Source: a virus. From it: a DNA stretch of 42,165 nt. Of the stretch, positions 18,101 to 24,691 are shown one piece after another (position 1 is the stretch's first letter; each line of letters begins with the position of its first letter). The notes beneath the pieces are model-generated. The model saw only the letters and a list, made by a program, of their open reading frames with translations, ran no database searches and was not told where the DNA came from. The stretch is from positions 1 through 42,165 of IMG/VR virus record IMGVR_UViG_3300033145_002302. One strand, written 5' to 3'. Made by a program: the position numbers and the translations under genes.

Positions 18101-18428
18101 ATTTTATAACAATAGAGAACAGATTAATCAGGCCTATACTACTTATAAGAAATTGTTGAAAGATGGGAGAAAAGAAGAAGCAGGGCAAATAAAAAGTCAA
18201 TATCCGACTTTTCAATATGCTCCTGTTTTAAATTCCTATGCGGATATTTTTTCAAAATATAATAAGCGTATTGATAGTATTGTTCAATCCAGTGTATTCA
18301 ATGAGAAACAAAAAAGACGAATGATTGCAGATTTAGATAAAAAAAAGGTAGAATTAGCACAAAAGGCAAATAAATTAATCCAGAGAACTTTAAACAAGAA
18401 AAAACCAAGGTTGGTTTTAGATGAATAA
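15171..18428 (+). CDS. Large internal virion (ejection) protein, LPD38-like
   Basis: A 1085-residue protein, the largest in the genome, with AAGGAG before the start. Residues 1-25 carry two copies of LVLDE (RLVLDEAPSKKPQLVLDEP) and the last five residues are LVLDE again. Residues about 130-215 are Gly/Ala-rich and mildly hydrophobic, possibly membrane-interacting. Residues about 575-800 (EFMIRNPIRDQYTALMQTSF; EATVDFARRGAKTKDVNAVI; FFNAGIQGTDKSIRTAMADP; RWQRDLFWV) resemble the LPD38 domain of phage polyvalent proteins as I remember it. Such proteins are ejected with the DNA in podoviruses. No lytic transglycosylase motif seen. Confidence 0.7.
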   Translation: MARLVLDEAPSKKPQLVLDEPKARPSFFPSLWQESLVKPVKSFYGGTLKASAAFADTLDFYADKVMNKIGLPQATKGGIIEYLRDNWQYYGDKFQKEGVSNKLIKEVYSGLGKAFFDVPVKYMGPGKLLGPATLPTVGAIEGFREGGVKGAAGGAASGALYGGVLRGLGKLPTPLKIPTAFGIGAGTTPGGLEEKVASGAILAGLTAGKGPSAKQFKETQLKYSPLGKAYQKLLPFERRESAYQNFVNRFQSIENTVKKAKELGFKIKPGENPAIRARTYLGMGNKVRTTLENKTYRITPEGKIEITGEGLKPILDFYDKASPVKNRVLRGRELKSYLVSRRTIEDLQRPKGEFTQKQIVTPQQVTTAKNTLANLNKKYKGNVQHLEQAAQRFYGYQKRVLHLLVDSGNLSQEQYNTILSKNPNYVPFDRVIEGVELAGTLVSKRRFTGARAPIKRIRGSELEIQSPIENMVKNTYKIMDVAERNTVAKGVAQLGKVLPEDISPLKIRMQPIKVTKGEAGEAKTIFRPSQFKPKGNVIEYFENGKRQYIEVTPNLHQAMTGLNETSSSLMVKMLSKPAHWLRVGATITPEFMIRNPIRDQYTALMQTSFGFRPFLDPAGALADILGKSEAYQNWFRSGGSYSGFVELNRPRLTQAVKELQRRPNLLKKLNIITTAQDASQLFEQATRLGVYKAGIKKGLTPVEAGFQSREATVDFARRGAKTKDVNAVIAFFNAGIQGTDKSIRTAMADPAGFAAKGIASITIPSLLLYIKNRNDPDFKEIPRWQRDLFWVTKVGETYARIPKPFLYGQVFGSVLERFLEYLDTQDPQAFKQIEKSLYDALSPVPGDPMSGLLPTAIKPLIENTTNWNFFLERNIVPKGKERLLPQEQFGRYTSETAKAMGKLIKQSPKKIENLIQGYFGGTGRYALEGGDMLINSIKKATGQPIEPGRPKELADIPLVKGFVTRPVIGGQAESIQQFYNNREQINQAYTTYKKLLKDGRKEEAGQIKSQYPTFQYAPVLNSYADIFSKYNKRIDSIVQSSVFNEKQKRRMIADLDKKKVELAQKANKLIQRTLNKKKPRLVLDE

Positions 18429-20547
18429 AAAACTATTGACGTTAAAGTTTTTATTAATTTTTTTATTGGTTCCCTCAATTTGCTATGCCGGACGATTGGC
18501 AAGTGAAAGCCAGAATGGCGCCGTAGAAGGAACAGCTGTCAAATCTACAGGTGAAGGTGGGGGAACAAAATATCTTCGAGAAGATGGAGATGGCACTTCT
18601 TCATGGCAAACCCCCGCGGGTTCAGGTGACGTTACCTCTGTCGGAGATTGCACAGGTGGCGCTTGTTTTGATGGCACCTCTGATGGTGGTACTCATTTTG
18701 ATTTCTACGATGCGCAAGGTCGGACAAGGGTTATAGGAGGCGATACTGCTGGAGAGGTTACTTTAACACTTCCTATTACGACGGGCAATATGTGGTCAGA
18801 TGCTTTGACAGATATTATTAACGACACCCATATAGATTGGGGAACAGGAGCAAATCAAGTAAGTGCGGTAGATGTTCCAATAGCAGACTCAGGCAGTTAT
18901 TATACTGGCACGGAGGTAGAGACTGCGTTGCAAGAAGTAGGAGAAGCTGCTGCTGCGCACAGTATGAATGGATTTGAAAGTCGGAGCGATAGTACACTAG
19001 CTTGGGATAATGGTACTCGAACTCTGACGCTTGCTTCTACAAGCACAACCTACTATTGGATTGAAGGAATAAGATATTCATTTTCATCTGGAGCAGACGA
19101 AACGATAGCTATATCTGATGCTACAGGATTGCATTTAATATATATAGACAGTACACCAGCTTTACAGGAAATTGTTAATCCAAGCGAAGCACAAGTTGAT
19201 GATGCCATTCTAAATAAGTGTTTGGTAGCGACGATTTATTATAATACTACCGTATCTTATGACGTTGGTTACATTGTCGCAGACGAGCGGCACGGGACAG
19301 TAATGTCTCCACAGACACACCACTGGTTACATGATAATATGGGAGCAATGTATAAAGAGGGGTTTGCAATAAGTGCTTATACATTGAATACGGCAACAGA
19401 TGCCGCTGTATCTTATGACCTCTCGGATGGTGAGTATTATGATGAAGATATTGAACATGATATAGATAACGGAACAGCCAGTAATCAGTATGAACAGGTA
19501 TTACAAGGTGATGCAGAATTACCAGTTATATTCAAACTCACTGATGGAACATGGGTAGAGCAGGCCGCTAGCACTCTCCCTTATATTGTAGACGGAAGCA
19601 AGGACTTACAGTATATGGATACCGATAACACTTGGACGCAAACAACACTTGGCTCATCCAAATTCATGTTGATGTGGGTTGTGGCAACTAACGACTGGCA
19701 ATACCCAGTTAAAGCTGTTCAGGGAAGCCAAGAATATAATACTAAAGCGTTAGCACAGGCTGGTGCCGAAACAGAAATCATTGACTGGGGATCGTTACCC
19801 TCAGCAGAGTTTATAGTTATGTATCAGCTAATTATACAGCAAGCCAATGGCACTAACGTTAACGGCAAGATTATAGAGGTTATAGATTACAGGTTCTCAT
19901 CTATCACTGGTTCATCAGCAACCACACAAGACCACGGAAGTTTGAGCGGCCTATCGGACGATGACCATCCGCAGTATGCTCTTATAGCGGGAGATGTTTA
20001 TACAGGCACTCATGATTTTGGAGGGGCGACTTCCATAGAGGTCGTTAATGCTGCTGGAGATTTATCTTTAGACGCTGAAGGAGAAATAGGTGTTGATTCA
20101 GCTCAAAAACAACTTGGTGTATATGATGGCATTGAAGTAGCAATTCCTTTAAGGCATATTATTCAAGGTCAACTTGGCACAGGTGACTTTGACTCTGATC
20201 CCGATGTATTTATTTTAAGCCTCCACGCTGACACTTATCCTGACGGCATAGTCATTACTGCTTGGGAAGTTGATTGTAATGAGGCAGATCCCGATACTGA
20301 ACTCAACGCTAACCTTTATTTTTGCGATAGTAGAGGATCAGGAGCTTTCCCTGGGGCAAGTGCAACTTTGATTGATGTCTTAGACACAACGACTGGAAAT
20401 TCGAGTGAAGCTGATATGAGCAATTCAGACTTGACTAATGGAATTATCGCAACAGGTAAGGAGCTTTACATCACTATAGACGCTGATCCAACGTCTGATA
20501 CGACGTTGTTTAGGATTAAGATACATTTTTTTATTCCTGAGTCCTAA
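18421..20547 (+). CDS. Tail fibre with Sec signal peptide
   Basis: A 708-residue protein. Residues 1-23 are a signal peptide (MNKKLLTLKFLLIFLLVPSICYA, then GRLAS). The next 600 residues are Gly/Asp/Thr/Ser-rich beta structure. Near residue 500 lies TTQDHGSLSGLSDDDHPQYALIAG, the D-H-x-x-L-x-G-L-x-D-D-D-H-P-Q-Y motif that is a hallmark of phage tail fibres. The C-terminal ~130 residues form a compact beta tip. The ATG lies inside the terminal LVLDE codons of the upstream gene with AAGG about 10 bases before. Because the fibre motif is unmistakable, the leading signal peptide is strong evidence of exported fibre proteins. Confidence 0.88.
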   Translation: MNKKLLTLKFLLIFLLVPSICYAGRLASESQNGAVEGTAVKSTGEGGGTKYLREDGDGTSSWQTPAGSGDVTSVGDCTGGACFDGTSDGGTHFDFYDAQGRTRVIGGDTAGEVTLTLPITTGNMWSDALTDIINDTHIDWGTGANQVSAVDVPIADSGSYYTGTEVETALQEVGEAAAAHSMNGFESRSDSTLAWDNGTRTLTLASTSTTYYWIEGIRYSFSSGADETIAISDATGLHLIYIDSTPALQEIVNPSEAQVDDAILNKCLVATIYYNTTVSYDVGYIVADERHGTVMSPQTHHWLHDNMGAMYKEGFAISAYTLNTATDAAVSYDLSDGEYYDEDIEHDIDNGTASNQYEQVLQGDAELPVIFKLTDGTWVEQAASTLPYIVDGSKDLQYMDTDNTWTQTTLGSSKFMLMWVVATNDWQYPVKAVQGSQEYNTKALAQAGAETEIIDWGSLPSAEFIVMYQLIIQQANGTNVNGKIIEVIDYRFSSITGSSATTQDHGSLSGLSDDDHPQYALIAGDVYTGTHDFGGATSIEVVNAAGDLSLDAEGEIGVDSAQKQLGVYDGIEVAIPLRHIIQGQLGTGDFDSDPDVFILSLHADTYPDGIVITAWEVDCNEADPDTELNANLYFCDSRGSGAFPGASATLIDVLDTTTGNSSEADMSNSDLTNGIIATGKELYITIDADPTSDTTLFRIKIHFFIPES

Positions 20548-20947
20548 TCTTTTTTAGAAAGGCGTGTAATTTAAAATGAGCAGAACGGTTAGGAAGCAAC
20601 ATAAGATTGTTAATTTTATTATTCTTAGGGTTATTATCAATATGATGAACTATCTCAGATTTTTTAAGATAACGCTCAATGTGCTTTTCCATAACAAGGC
20701 GGTGCTTAGCAACATAACCTTTTATTGCATGAGGATGATAATGTTTAAGAATAAGAATATATTTTTTATCATTAGTTTTACCACCTTTCCAAAGAGGATG
20801 CTTGAAACCTTTTTGGAATCCAAGTTTAGGATTAATTCTATAAAGTTTCTTTCGAGATTTACTAATTCGTTTTTTGTGTTGAGGAGTAGCTTTATAGCCT
20901 TTTTTAAAACCACCTTTTGTTCCGTCTTTATTAAATCCTTTAGGCAT
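20531..20947 (-). CDS. HNH homing endonuclease, antisense insertion in the fibre region
   Basis: A 138-residue protein on the opposite strand to the late operon. The N-terminal half is basic with NUMOD3-like DNA-binding repeats (GGFKKGYKATPQHKKRISKS; FKHPLWKGG). The HNH nuclease core is HRLVMEKHIERYLKKSEIVH followed by HIDNNPKNNKINNLMLLP and SAHFKLH, containing His-His and Asn ligands as in phage HNH enzymes. It has AAGGAG before the ATG and its own consensus promoter (20974-21001). Its 3' end overlaps the fibre gene by 17 bases. It is a selfish element that cuts a site in DNA and copies itself in. Confidence 0.9.
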   Translation of the reverse strand: MPKGFNKDGTKGGFKKGYKATPQHKKRISKSRKKLYRINPKLGFQKGFKHPLWKGGKTNDKKYILILKHYHPHAIKGYVAKHRLVMEKHIERYLKKSEIVHHIDNNPKNNKINNLMLLPNRSAHFKLHAFLKKIRTQE

Positions 20948-20973
20948 AATGTTTATCTCCTTTCTAATACATT

Positions 20974-21001
20974 ATTATATCACAGGTATGTTAATTGTCA
21001 A
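20974..21001 (-). promoter_or_regulatory. Sigma70-type promoter for the HNH gene
   Basis: On the minus strand TTGACA (21001-20996), a 16-bp spacer and TATAAT (20979-20974), both perfect consensus hexamers. It reads only into the leftward HNH gene (start 20947), so the homing gene brings its own expression signal. Confidence 0.85.
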
Positions 21002-21012
21002 TAGGAGGTTTT

Positions 21013-21612
21013 ATGAAAGTTTTGATTTTGTGTTTCGTTTTATTAATGGCAAGCCCTTGTATGGTTCAAGCTGCAACCATCCAAACCGCACGGGGAGAGA
21101 TTATTGTTCAGGATGGAGAGGTTTTAAAACGTAATACAATGAGAGATGGGCAGATTGTCGGATTGAAAGATGTTGTATTCAATGGATGGAACTTTGCTCG
21201 ACCGAGTCAACCCCATAGTGAAATTTTTGTGAATTGTGAAAATTTAACTTTTTATCAATGTAATCTTACCAATGTTGAAATTCCGGCAGATTCAACAGTA
21301 ATTGATTGTCTAACAATTCATCGTAAAGAATATAACGAACACGGTAAAAGATATATTGAAATTCAATGCGGCGATAATAAAACTAGAACTTATGAAGTTG
21401 ACACAGAAATTGATTTAGTGGATGAGGATCTGATGGACATTGGTATTGAAGATTTATCTCCTCAACTAAAACAATCCATTGTAGAACATTATGTTTTAAA
21501 TGGTAAACCCACCATAAGTCAAGATGGCGAAGAATTAATATTAATTAATACAGAGGAAACCCCAAATGAAATTGGACAAGGTTATAGGCATATTAGTCGT
21601 TTTATTAATTAG
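21013..21612 (+). CDS. Exported tail-associated protein
   Basis: A 199-residue protein. AGGAGG at 21003-21008 fixes the ATG at 21013. Residues 1-20 are a signal peptide (MKVLILCFVLLMASPCMVQA). The centre (LKDVVFNGWNFARPSQPHSE followed by FVNCENLTFYQCNLTNVEIP) has a short-repeat beta pattern like a pentapeptide or beta-helix rung, often seen in phage fibre-network proteins; the end is acidic. It lies between the fibre and the spike, after the HNH insertion. Function unknown, possibly a spike cofactor. Confidence 0.7.
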   Translation: MKVLILCFVLLMASPCMVQAATIQTARGEIIVQDGEVLKRNTMRDGQIVGLKDVVFNGWNFARPSQPHSEIFVNCENLTFYQCNLTNVEIPADSTVIDCLTIHRKEYNEHGKRYIEIQCGDNKTRTYEVDTEIDLVDEDLMDIGIEDLSPQLKQSIVEHYVLNGKPTISQDGEELILINTEETPNEIGQGYRHISRFIN

Positions 21613-23080
21613 TTATACTGCATTTCCAATTATTACTAATTATTCAGGCTTTAAAATTGATTGGAGCTTTGCGGCAACAGTAGTAACTAATTATACGTGG
21701 ACAGAAAGATATGTTGATAATACTCTTTCCACAGATTTAAAAGCCGAAGGCACAGCAACTGGTGGCGGAAATGACTACATACTCTTGGAAGCTGGATCTG
21801 ATGGTTCTGATGATACCTATAATAATTATGGAGTCATGATTACGGGTGGTACGGGATATACGGCAGGAGCAAGACAAAGTAGAAGAATTATTGATTACGA
21901 CGCCACTGGTAATGGTAATGGAGAACTTTACGCACAGGTTGAATCTAATTGGGGAACTAACCCTGATGCTACTTCAACTTACGAAATTACCGTTGGCTCC
22001 GATTCCAATAATGGTGTAGCTGCTGGTCTTTATGGTGGAACCAACGGCGCATGGCGACAAATTCAACACGCCGTAGATACCGCTACGGCAGGTATGAGAA
22101 GCAATGTTTTATCGGGTCGTGAATATGATATAGCTGATGATATAAATCTTGATACCAACGATGGAACTTCAGATGATCCTATCGGATTATGGGGTTATAC
22201 TTCAACAATTGGTGACGGTGGAAAAGCCATCATTGATGGAACAAGTACAGCTTTGTATGTCTTGAGACATTCTAACGGTGCAGACCGTATGTTTATTCGA
22301 GATTTTGAATGGAAAAATGCTACAACTTATGTATATTGGGCAGATGGTTCTGGAACAGATGACACTATCTTATGGCAAAACTTAGTATCAGCTTCGGGAG
22401 GAGATGGTATTAATATTGCCGCTGGAGCTGGTCAATTTATTTATTATAACGAAATTACGGGTTGTACTAATCAGGGTATTGATGGGGCAGGATCGGGTGC
22501 TTTATATATGTGGAATTATATCCATGATATTACTGATATTGGTGTGGAAAATCCTTGGATTTTTATGCACAATATTGTTGATACAACGACAGGAGAATCG
22601 AATTTATCATGTGTTGATGAAAATATTATTATGTATAATTTATTGTACAATGCTTCAGGAGCCGGAGATCATAATATTGACTTAGGCTCAACGGCGGAAA
22701 GAAGTCAAATTATCAATAATATTATGCATACGGCAAACGATCATAATGCACACATGGCTGCAGGAAGCAATGTTTGGATTTATGGTTATAATGTTACATT
22801 TAATGCTGGAAATGGGACAGAAGAAGATTGGCTAGTCGTAATGAATATTGATGGTTTTCAAACAGGAGATCCCGATTTAGTTGATCCTGCCAATGCAACC
22901 CCAGCAAACAACGACTTTAATTTAGGAAGTTCAACAACGATTGATGATGATGGATTCCCTGATAGTTTTCCAGGGATTTCTAATACGGATGGTCATATGG
23001 AAATGGGAGCAACACCTTATGAAGAAACAGGTGGTGGCGTAGGCGGCGGCGGTCGTCGAGCAGGATGGTCTATTCAATGA
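21566..23080 (+). CDS. Right-handed beta-helix tail spike with signal peptide
   Basis: A 504-residue protein overlapping the previous gene by 47 bases, with GAGG upstream. Residues 1-20 are hydrophobic (MKLDKVIGILVVLLISYTAF), a signal peptide or anchor. From about residue 190 the chain shows rungs typical of a parallel beta-helix (pectate-lyase-like): AIIDGTSTALYVLRHSNGAD, MFIRDFEWKNATTYVYW, YYNEITGCTNQGIDGAGSG, IYGYNVTFNAG, as in polysaccharide-degrading tailspikes. The protein ends GGGVGGGGRRAGWSIQ, a Gly-rich tail. Catalytic residues cannot be assigned by eye. Probably binds or cleaves host surface glycans. Confidence 0.75.
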   Translation: MKLDKVIGILVVLLISYTAFPIITNYSGFKIDWSFAATVVTNYTWTERYVDNTLSTDLKAEGTATGGGNDYILLEAGSDGSDDTYNNYGVMITGGTGYTAGARQSRRIIDYDATGNGNGELYAQVESNWGTNPDATSTYEITVGSDSNNGVAAGLYGGTNGAWRQIQHAVDTATAGMRSNVLSGREYDIADDINLDTNDGTSDDPIGLWGYTSTIGDGGKAIIDGTSTALYVLRHSNGADRMFIRDFEWKNATTYVYWADGSGTDDTILWQNLVSASGGDGINIAAGAGQFIYYNEITGCTNQGIDGAGSGALYMWNYIHDITDIGVENPWIFMHNIVDTTTGESNLSCVDENIIMYNLLYNASGAGDHNIDLGSTAERSQIINNIMHTANDHNAHMAAGSNVWIYGYNVTFNAGNGTEEDWLVVMNIDGFQTGDPDLVDPANATPANNDFNLGSSTTIDDDGFPDSFPGISNTDGHMEMGATPYEETGGGVGGGGRRAGWSIQ

Positions 23081-23178
23081 AAAAGAAACGCACCCTAAGA
23101 GAAGCCTTGATGATTGAGAAAGAGAAGAATAGGAAGGCGAAGGCATTGGCGGAAAGAATAGTGAGGGTTCTGAAATGA
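23077..23178 (+). CDS. 33-residue basic miniprotein
   Basis: This short gene fits exactly between neighbours with ATGA overlaps at both ends (spike stop and next start), which supports it being translated. Product MKKKRTLREALMIEKEKNRK, then a short helical remainder: highly charged, one amphipathic helix. Function unknown. Confidence 0.45.
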   Translation: MKKKRTLREALMIEKEKNRKAKALAERIVRVLK

Positions 23179-23402
23179 ATGGTGATAAGACCAGAACGAT
23201 CGTCAAGATGGAGTGGATCAAAGATTCTAAATATTATTTGATGCAGTCTCCGACTGACATTGCCATTCAAGAAATTCCTGAAGACGACAATAAATTGATG
23301 AGGTTTTTGAGTTGCCTATTTGTTTTGCTGAAGTTTAAGAACATCAATAAAGTTAGACCGCAAAAATACCGCATAACGATCGAACATCTGGGAGAGGCCT
23401 GA
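23175..23402 (+). CDS. Hypothetical protein of the lysis-proximal cluster
   Basis: A 75-residue protein coupled by ATGA overlap to the preceding miniprotein and by one base to the next gene. It has a weakly hydrophobic centre (LMRFLSCLFVLLKFK, near residues 41-55) that could be a membrane-proximal helix. No family recognised. Confidence 0.5.
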   Translation: MNGDKTRTIVKMEWIKDSKYYLMQSPTDIAIQEIPEDDNKLMRFLSCLFVLLKFKNINKVRPQKYRITIEHLGEA

Positions 23403-23650
23403 TGGAACACGTCTGCGAACAAGCCCAAGCGATCGGCTGCTTACAGGGTAAATGGAGAATCTTTGAAGCACACATCAAGGACGGTAAGGCATGGCGCGGG
23501 GCTATCGTTGGCATTGTTTTTGCTATCGTTGTTCAAGCAGTCTCTTTTGCTTCTATGTGGGGAAGCCTCAATACTAAGGTAGAATATCACGAAAGAATGC
23601 TGAACAAATTAGATCGCTTAACACAACTTTTGGAAAAAAATGGAAAATGA
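23402..23650 (+). CDS. Holin-like/XhlA-type single-span membrane protein
   Basis: An 82-residue protein. A polar N-terminal part (MEHVCEQAQAIGCLQGKWRI), one transmembrane segment (AIVGIVFAIVVQAVSFASMW, near residues 34-53) and a C-terminal coiled helix (VEYHERMLNKLDRLTQLLEK). Coiled helix plus a single span is the layout of XhlA-type lysis-associated proteins, although the order is different. It sits after the spike and before a putative peptidase, fitting a lysis cassette. Confidence 0.6.
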   Translation: MEHVCEQAQAIGCLQGKWRIFEAHIKDGKAWRGAIVGIVFAIVVQAVSFASMWGSLNTKVEYHERMLNKLDRLTQLLEKNGK

Positions 23651-23807
23651 TAAAAAATATATTAAGGTAGACGCTGTGAAGTATCGAAAGGCACTCCACG
23701 ACATAACAAGATTAAAAACTATAGTGGATGAGCTTTCTACTGCTTTTTGCACAAGATTAGAGAATATAAGAATAGAATTGCTAGGATCTATAAAAAACGG
23801 TGAGTAG
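23640..23807 (+). CDS. 55-residue helical miniprotein
   Basis: An open frame overlapping the holin-like gene by 11 bases and ending immediately before the ATG of the next gene. The product (start MENDKKYIKVDAVKYRKALH) is predicted all-helical and charged. The tight packing supports it as real; function unknown. Confidence 0.45.
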   Translation: MENDKKYIKVDAVKYRKALHDITRLKTIVDELSTAFCTRLENIRIELLGSIKNGE

Positions 23808-24002
23808 ATGATTGTCAACTGTCTTATATCAAGAGAATCAATGTTGAGAATCTTTACTCTCATTAATTTCTTGATGATGCTGATAGGATATGCCGTAGTG
23901 ATTCTTTGCGCTAATATTGTGATAAGAGAATCATGGGATTGGTGGAGAAGCCGAAGGTTTCAGGAAAAGAGGAAAAAATGGCTAAACAAGCATTCTCGTT
24001 AG
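23808..24002 (+). CDS. Small single-span membrane protein
   Basis: A 64-residue protein with one transmembrane helix (LINFLMMLIGYAVVILCANI, near residues 18-38) followed by a strongly basic Trp/Arg tail (WDWWRSRRFQEKRKKW). This inside-positive pattern predicts a membrane protein with a cytoplasmic C-terminus. It begins directly after the previous stop; an internal ATG at 23841 is an alternative start. With the neighbouring genes it could belong to a holin/antiholin set. Confidence 0.5.
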   Translation: MIVNCLISRESMLRIFTLINFLMMLIGYAVVILCANIVIRESWDWWRSRRFQEKRKKWLNKHSR

Positions 24003-24505
24003 ATTTATTACGTTCAGGATTTTTTATCCTTTTTCGTCATGAAAAGGGATTGTTTGGCAATCTCATTGTCAAAGCCCAAAAAAGAGCTGGGTTTTCTAAT
24101 GAAGATTCTCAATATACTCATATAGCCGTTATTGGTGTGCCGCCCTATATTATTGATGTCGTCCCACCACGTATCAAGATTGTCAATGTTCTTGAAAAAT
24201 ATGCTGGTAGGCATGCACGTATTATGTGCTATAGGAATAGTAATTATGAACAGACACGTGTTGATGTCGCTTGGTGGGCTACTACACATACAAATCTTTC
24301 TTATGATAAGCGAGGAGTATTGAATTTTATCTTTTTTTGGATTAAACAACGTGTCTCTCATTGGTTTTGTTCTGAAAATGGAGCTTGGGCTTTACAGAAA
24401 AAACATCCAAAGGCACAAGGAGAACTATTACCAGATAAAACTATGCCAGCGCACTTTTTTAATCCTAAATATTTTTCCTTAAAATGGGAAGGAGTGCTAG
24501 AATGA
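23978..24505 (+). CDS. Permuted NlpC/P60 (YiiX-like) peptidase
   Basis: A 175-residue protein. AGAGGA fixes the ATG at 23978. The fold pattern fits circularly permuted papain-like hydrolases (YiiX/YebB type): His48 in QYTHIAVIG, then IIDVVPPRIKIVNV and ARIMCYRN, and a late Cys131 in HWFCSENGAW, with the His-before-Cys order that marks the permuted family. Members act on peptidoglycan peptides or other amide bonds. Beside the holin-like gene it could be a late cell-wall hydrolase, second to the M15 enzyme at 37656. No signal peptide. Activity not proven. Confidence 0.65.
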   Translation: MAKQAFSLDLLRSGFFILFRHEKGLFGNLIVKAQKRAGFSNEDSQYTHIAVIGVPPYIIDVVPPRIKIVNVLEKYAGRHARIMCYRNSNYEQTRVDVAWWATTHTNLSYDKRGVLNFIFFWIKQRVSHWFCSENGAWALQKKHPKAQGELLPDKTMPAHFFNPKYFSLKWEGVLE

Positions 24506-24678
24506 GTAAACCTTTTTCTAAGAAAGAGCTTGAAAAGCTTCAAAGCGAAGTCATGAAAGAGCTTTCTAGGGAGCTTATGAAGGTCGCTTTAAGTGCCATG
24601 AAAAGCCATGCGAAAACAATTCAAAAAAAAGGTTTCTTAATCCAGAGGATTATCAGGAGACTAAAGCGAAAGAAATAA
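24502..24678 (+). CDS. 58-residue basic helical protein
   Basis: The ATG at 24502 overlaps the preceding stop (ATGA) and has GGAAGGAG upstream. The product is a Lys/Arg-rich amphipathic helical protein without membrane span or cysteines. Probably coupled to the peptidase gene; function unknown. Confidence 0.55.
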   Translation: MSKPFSKKELEKLQSEVMKELSRELMKVALSAMKSHAKTIQKKGFLIQRIIRRLKRKK

Positions 24679-24691
24679 ATTAAAAGTGAAA

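Noticed and set aside
22404-22685. 93-residue frame inside the spike gene
   Set aside because: It lies wholly within the well-supported spike frame, has no ribosome binding site and reads like out-of-frame translation of beta-helix codons.
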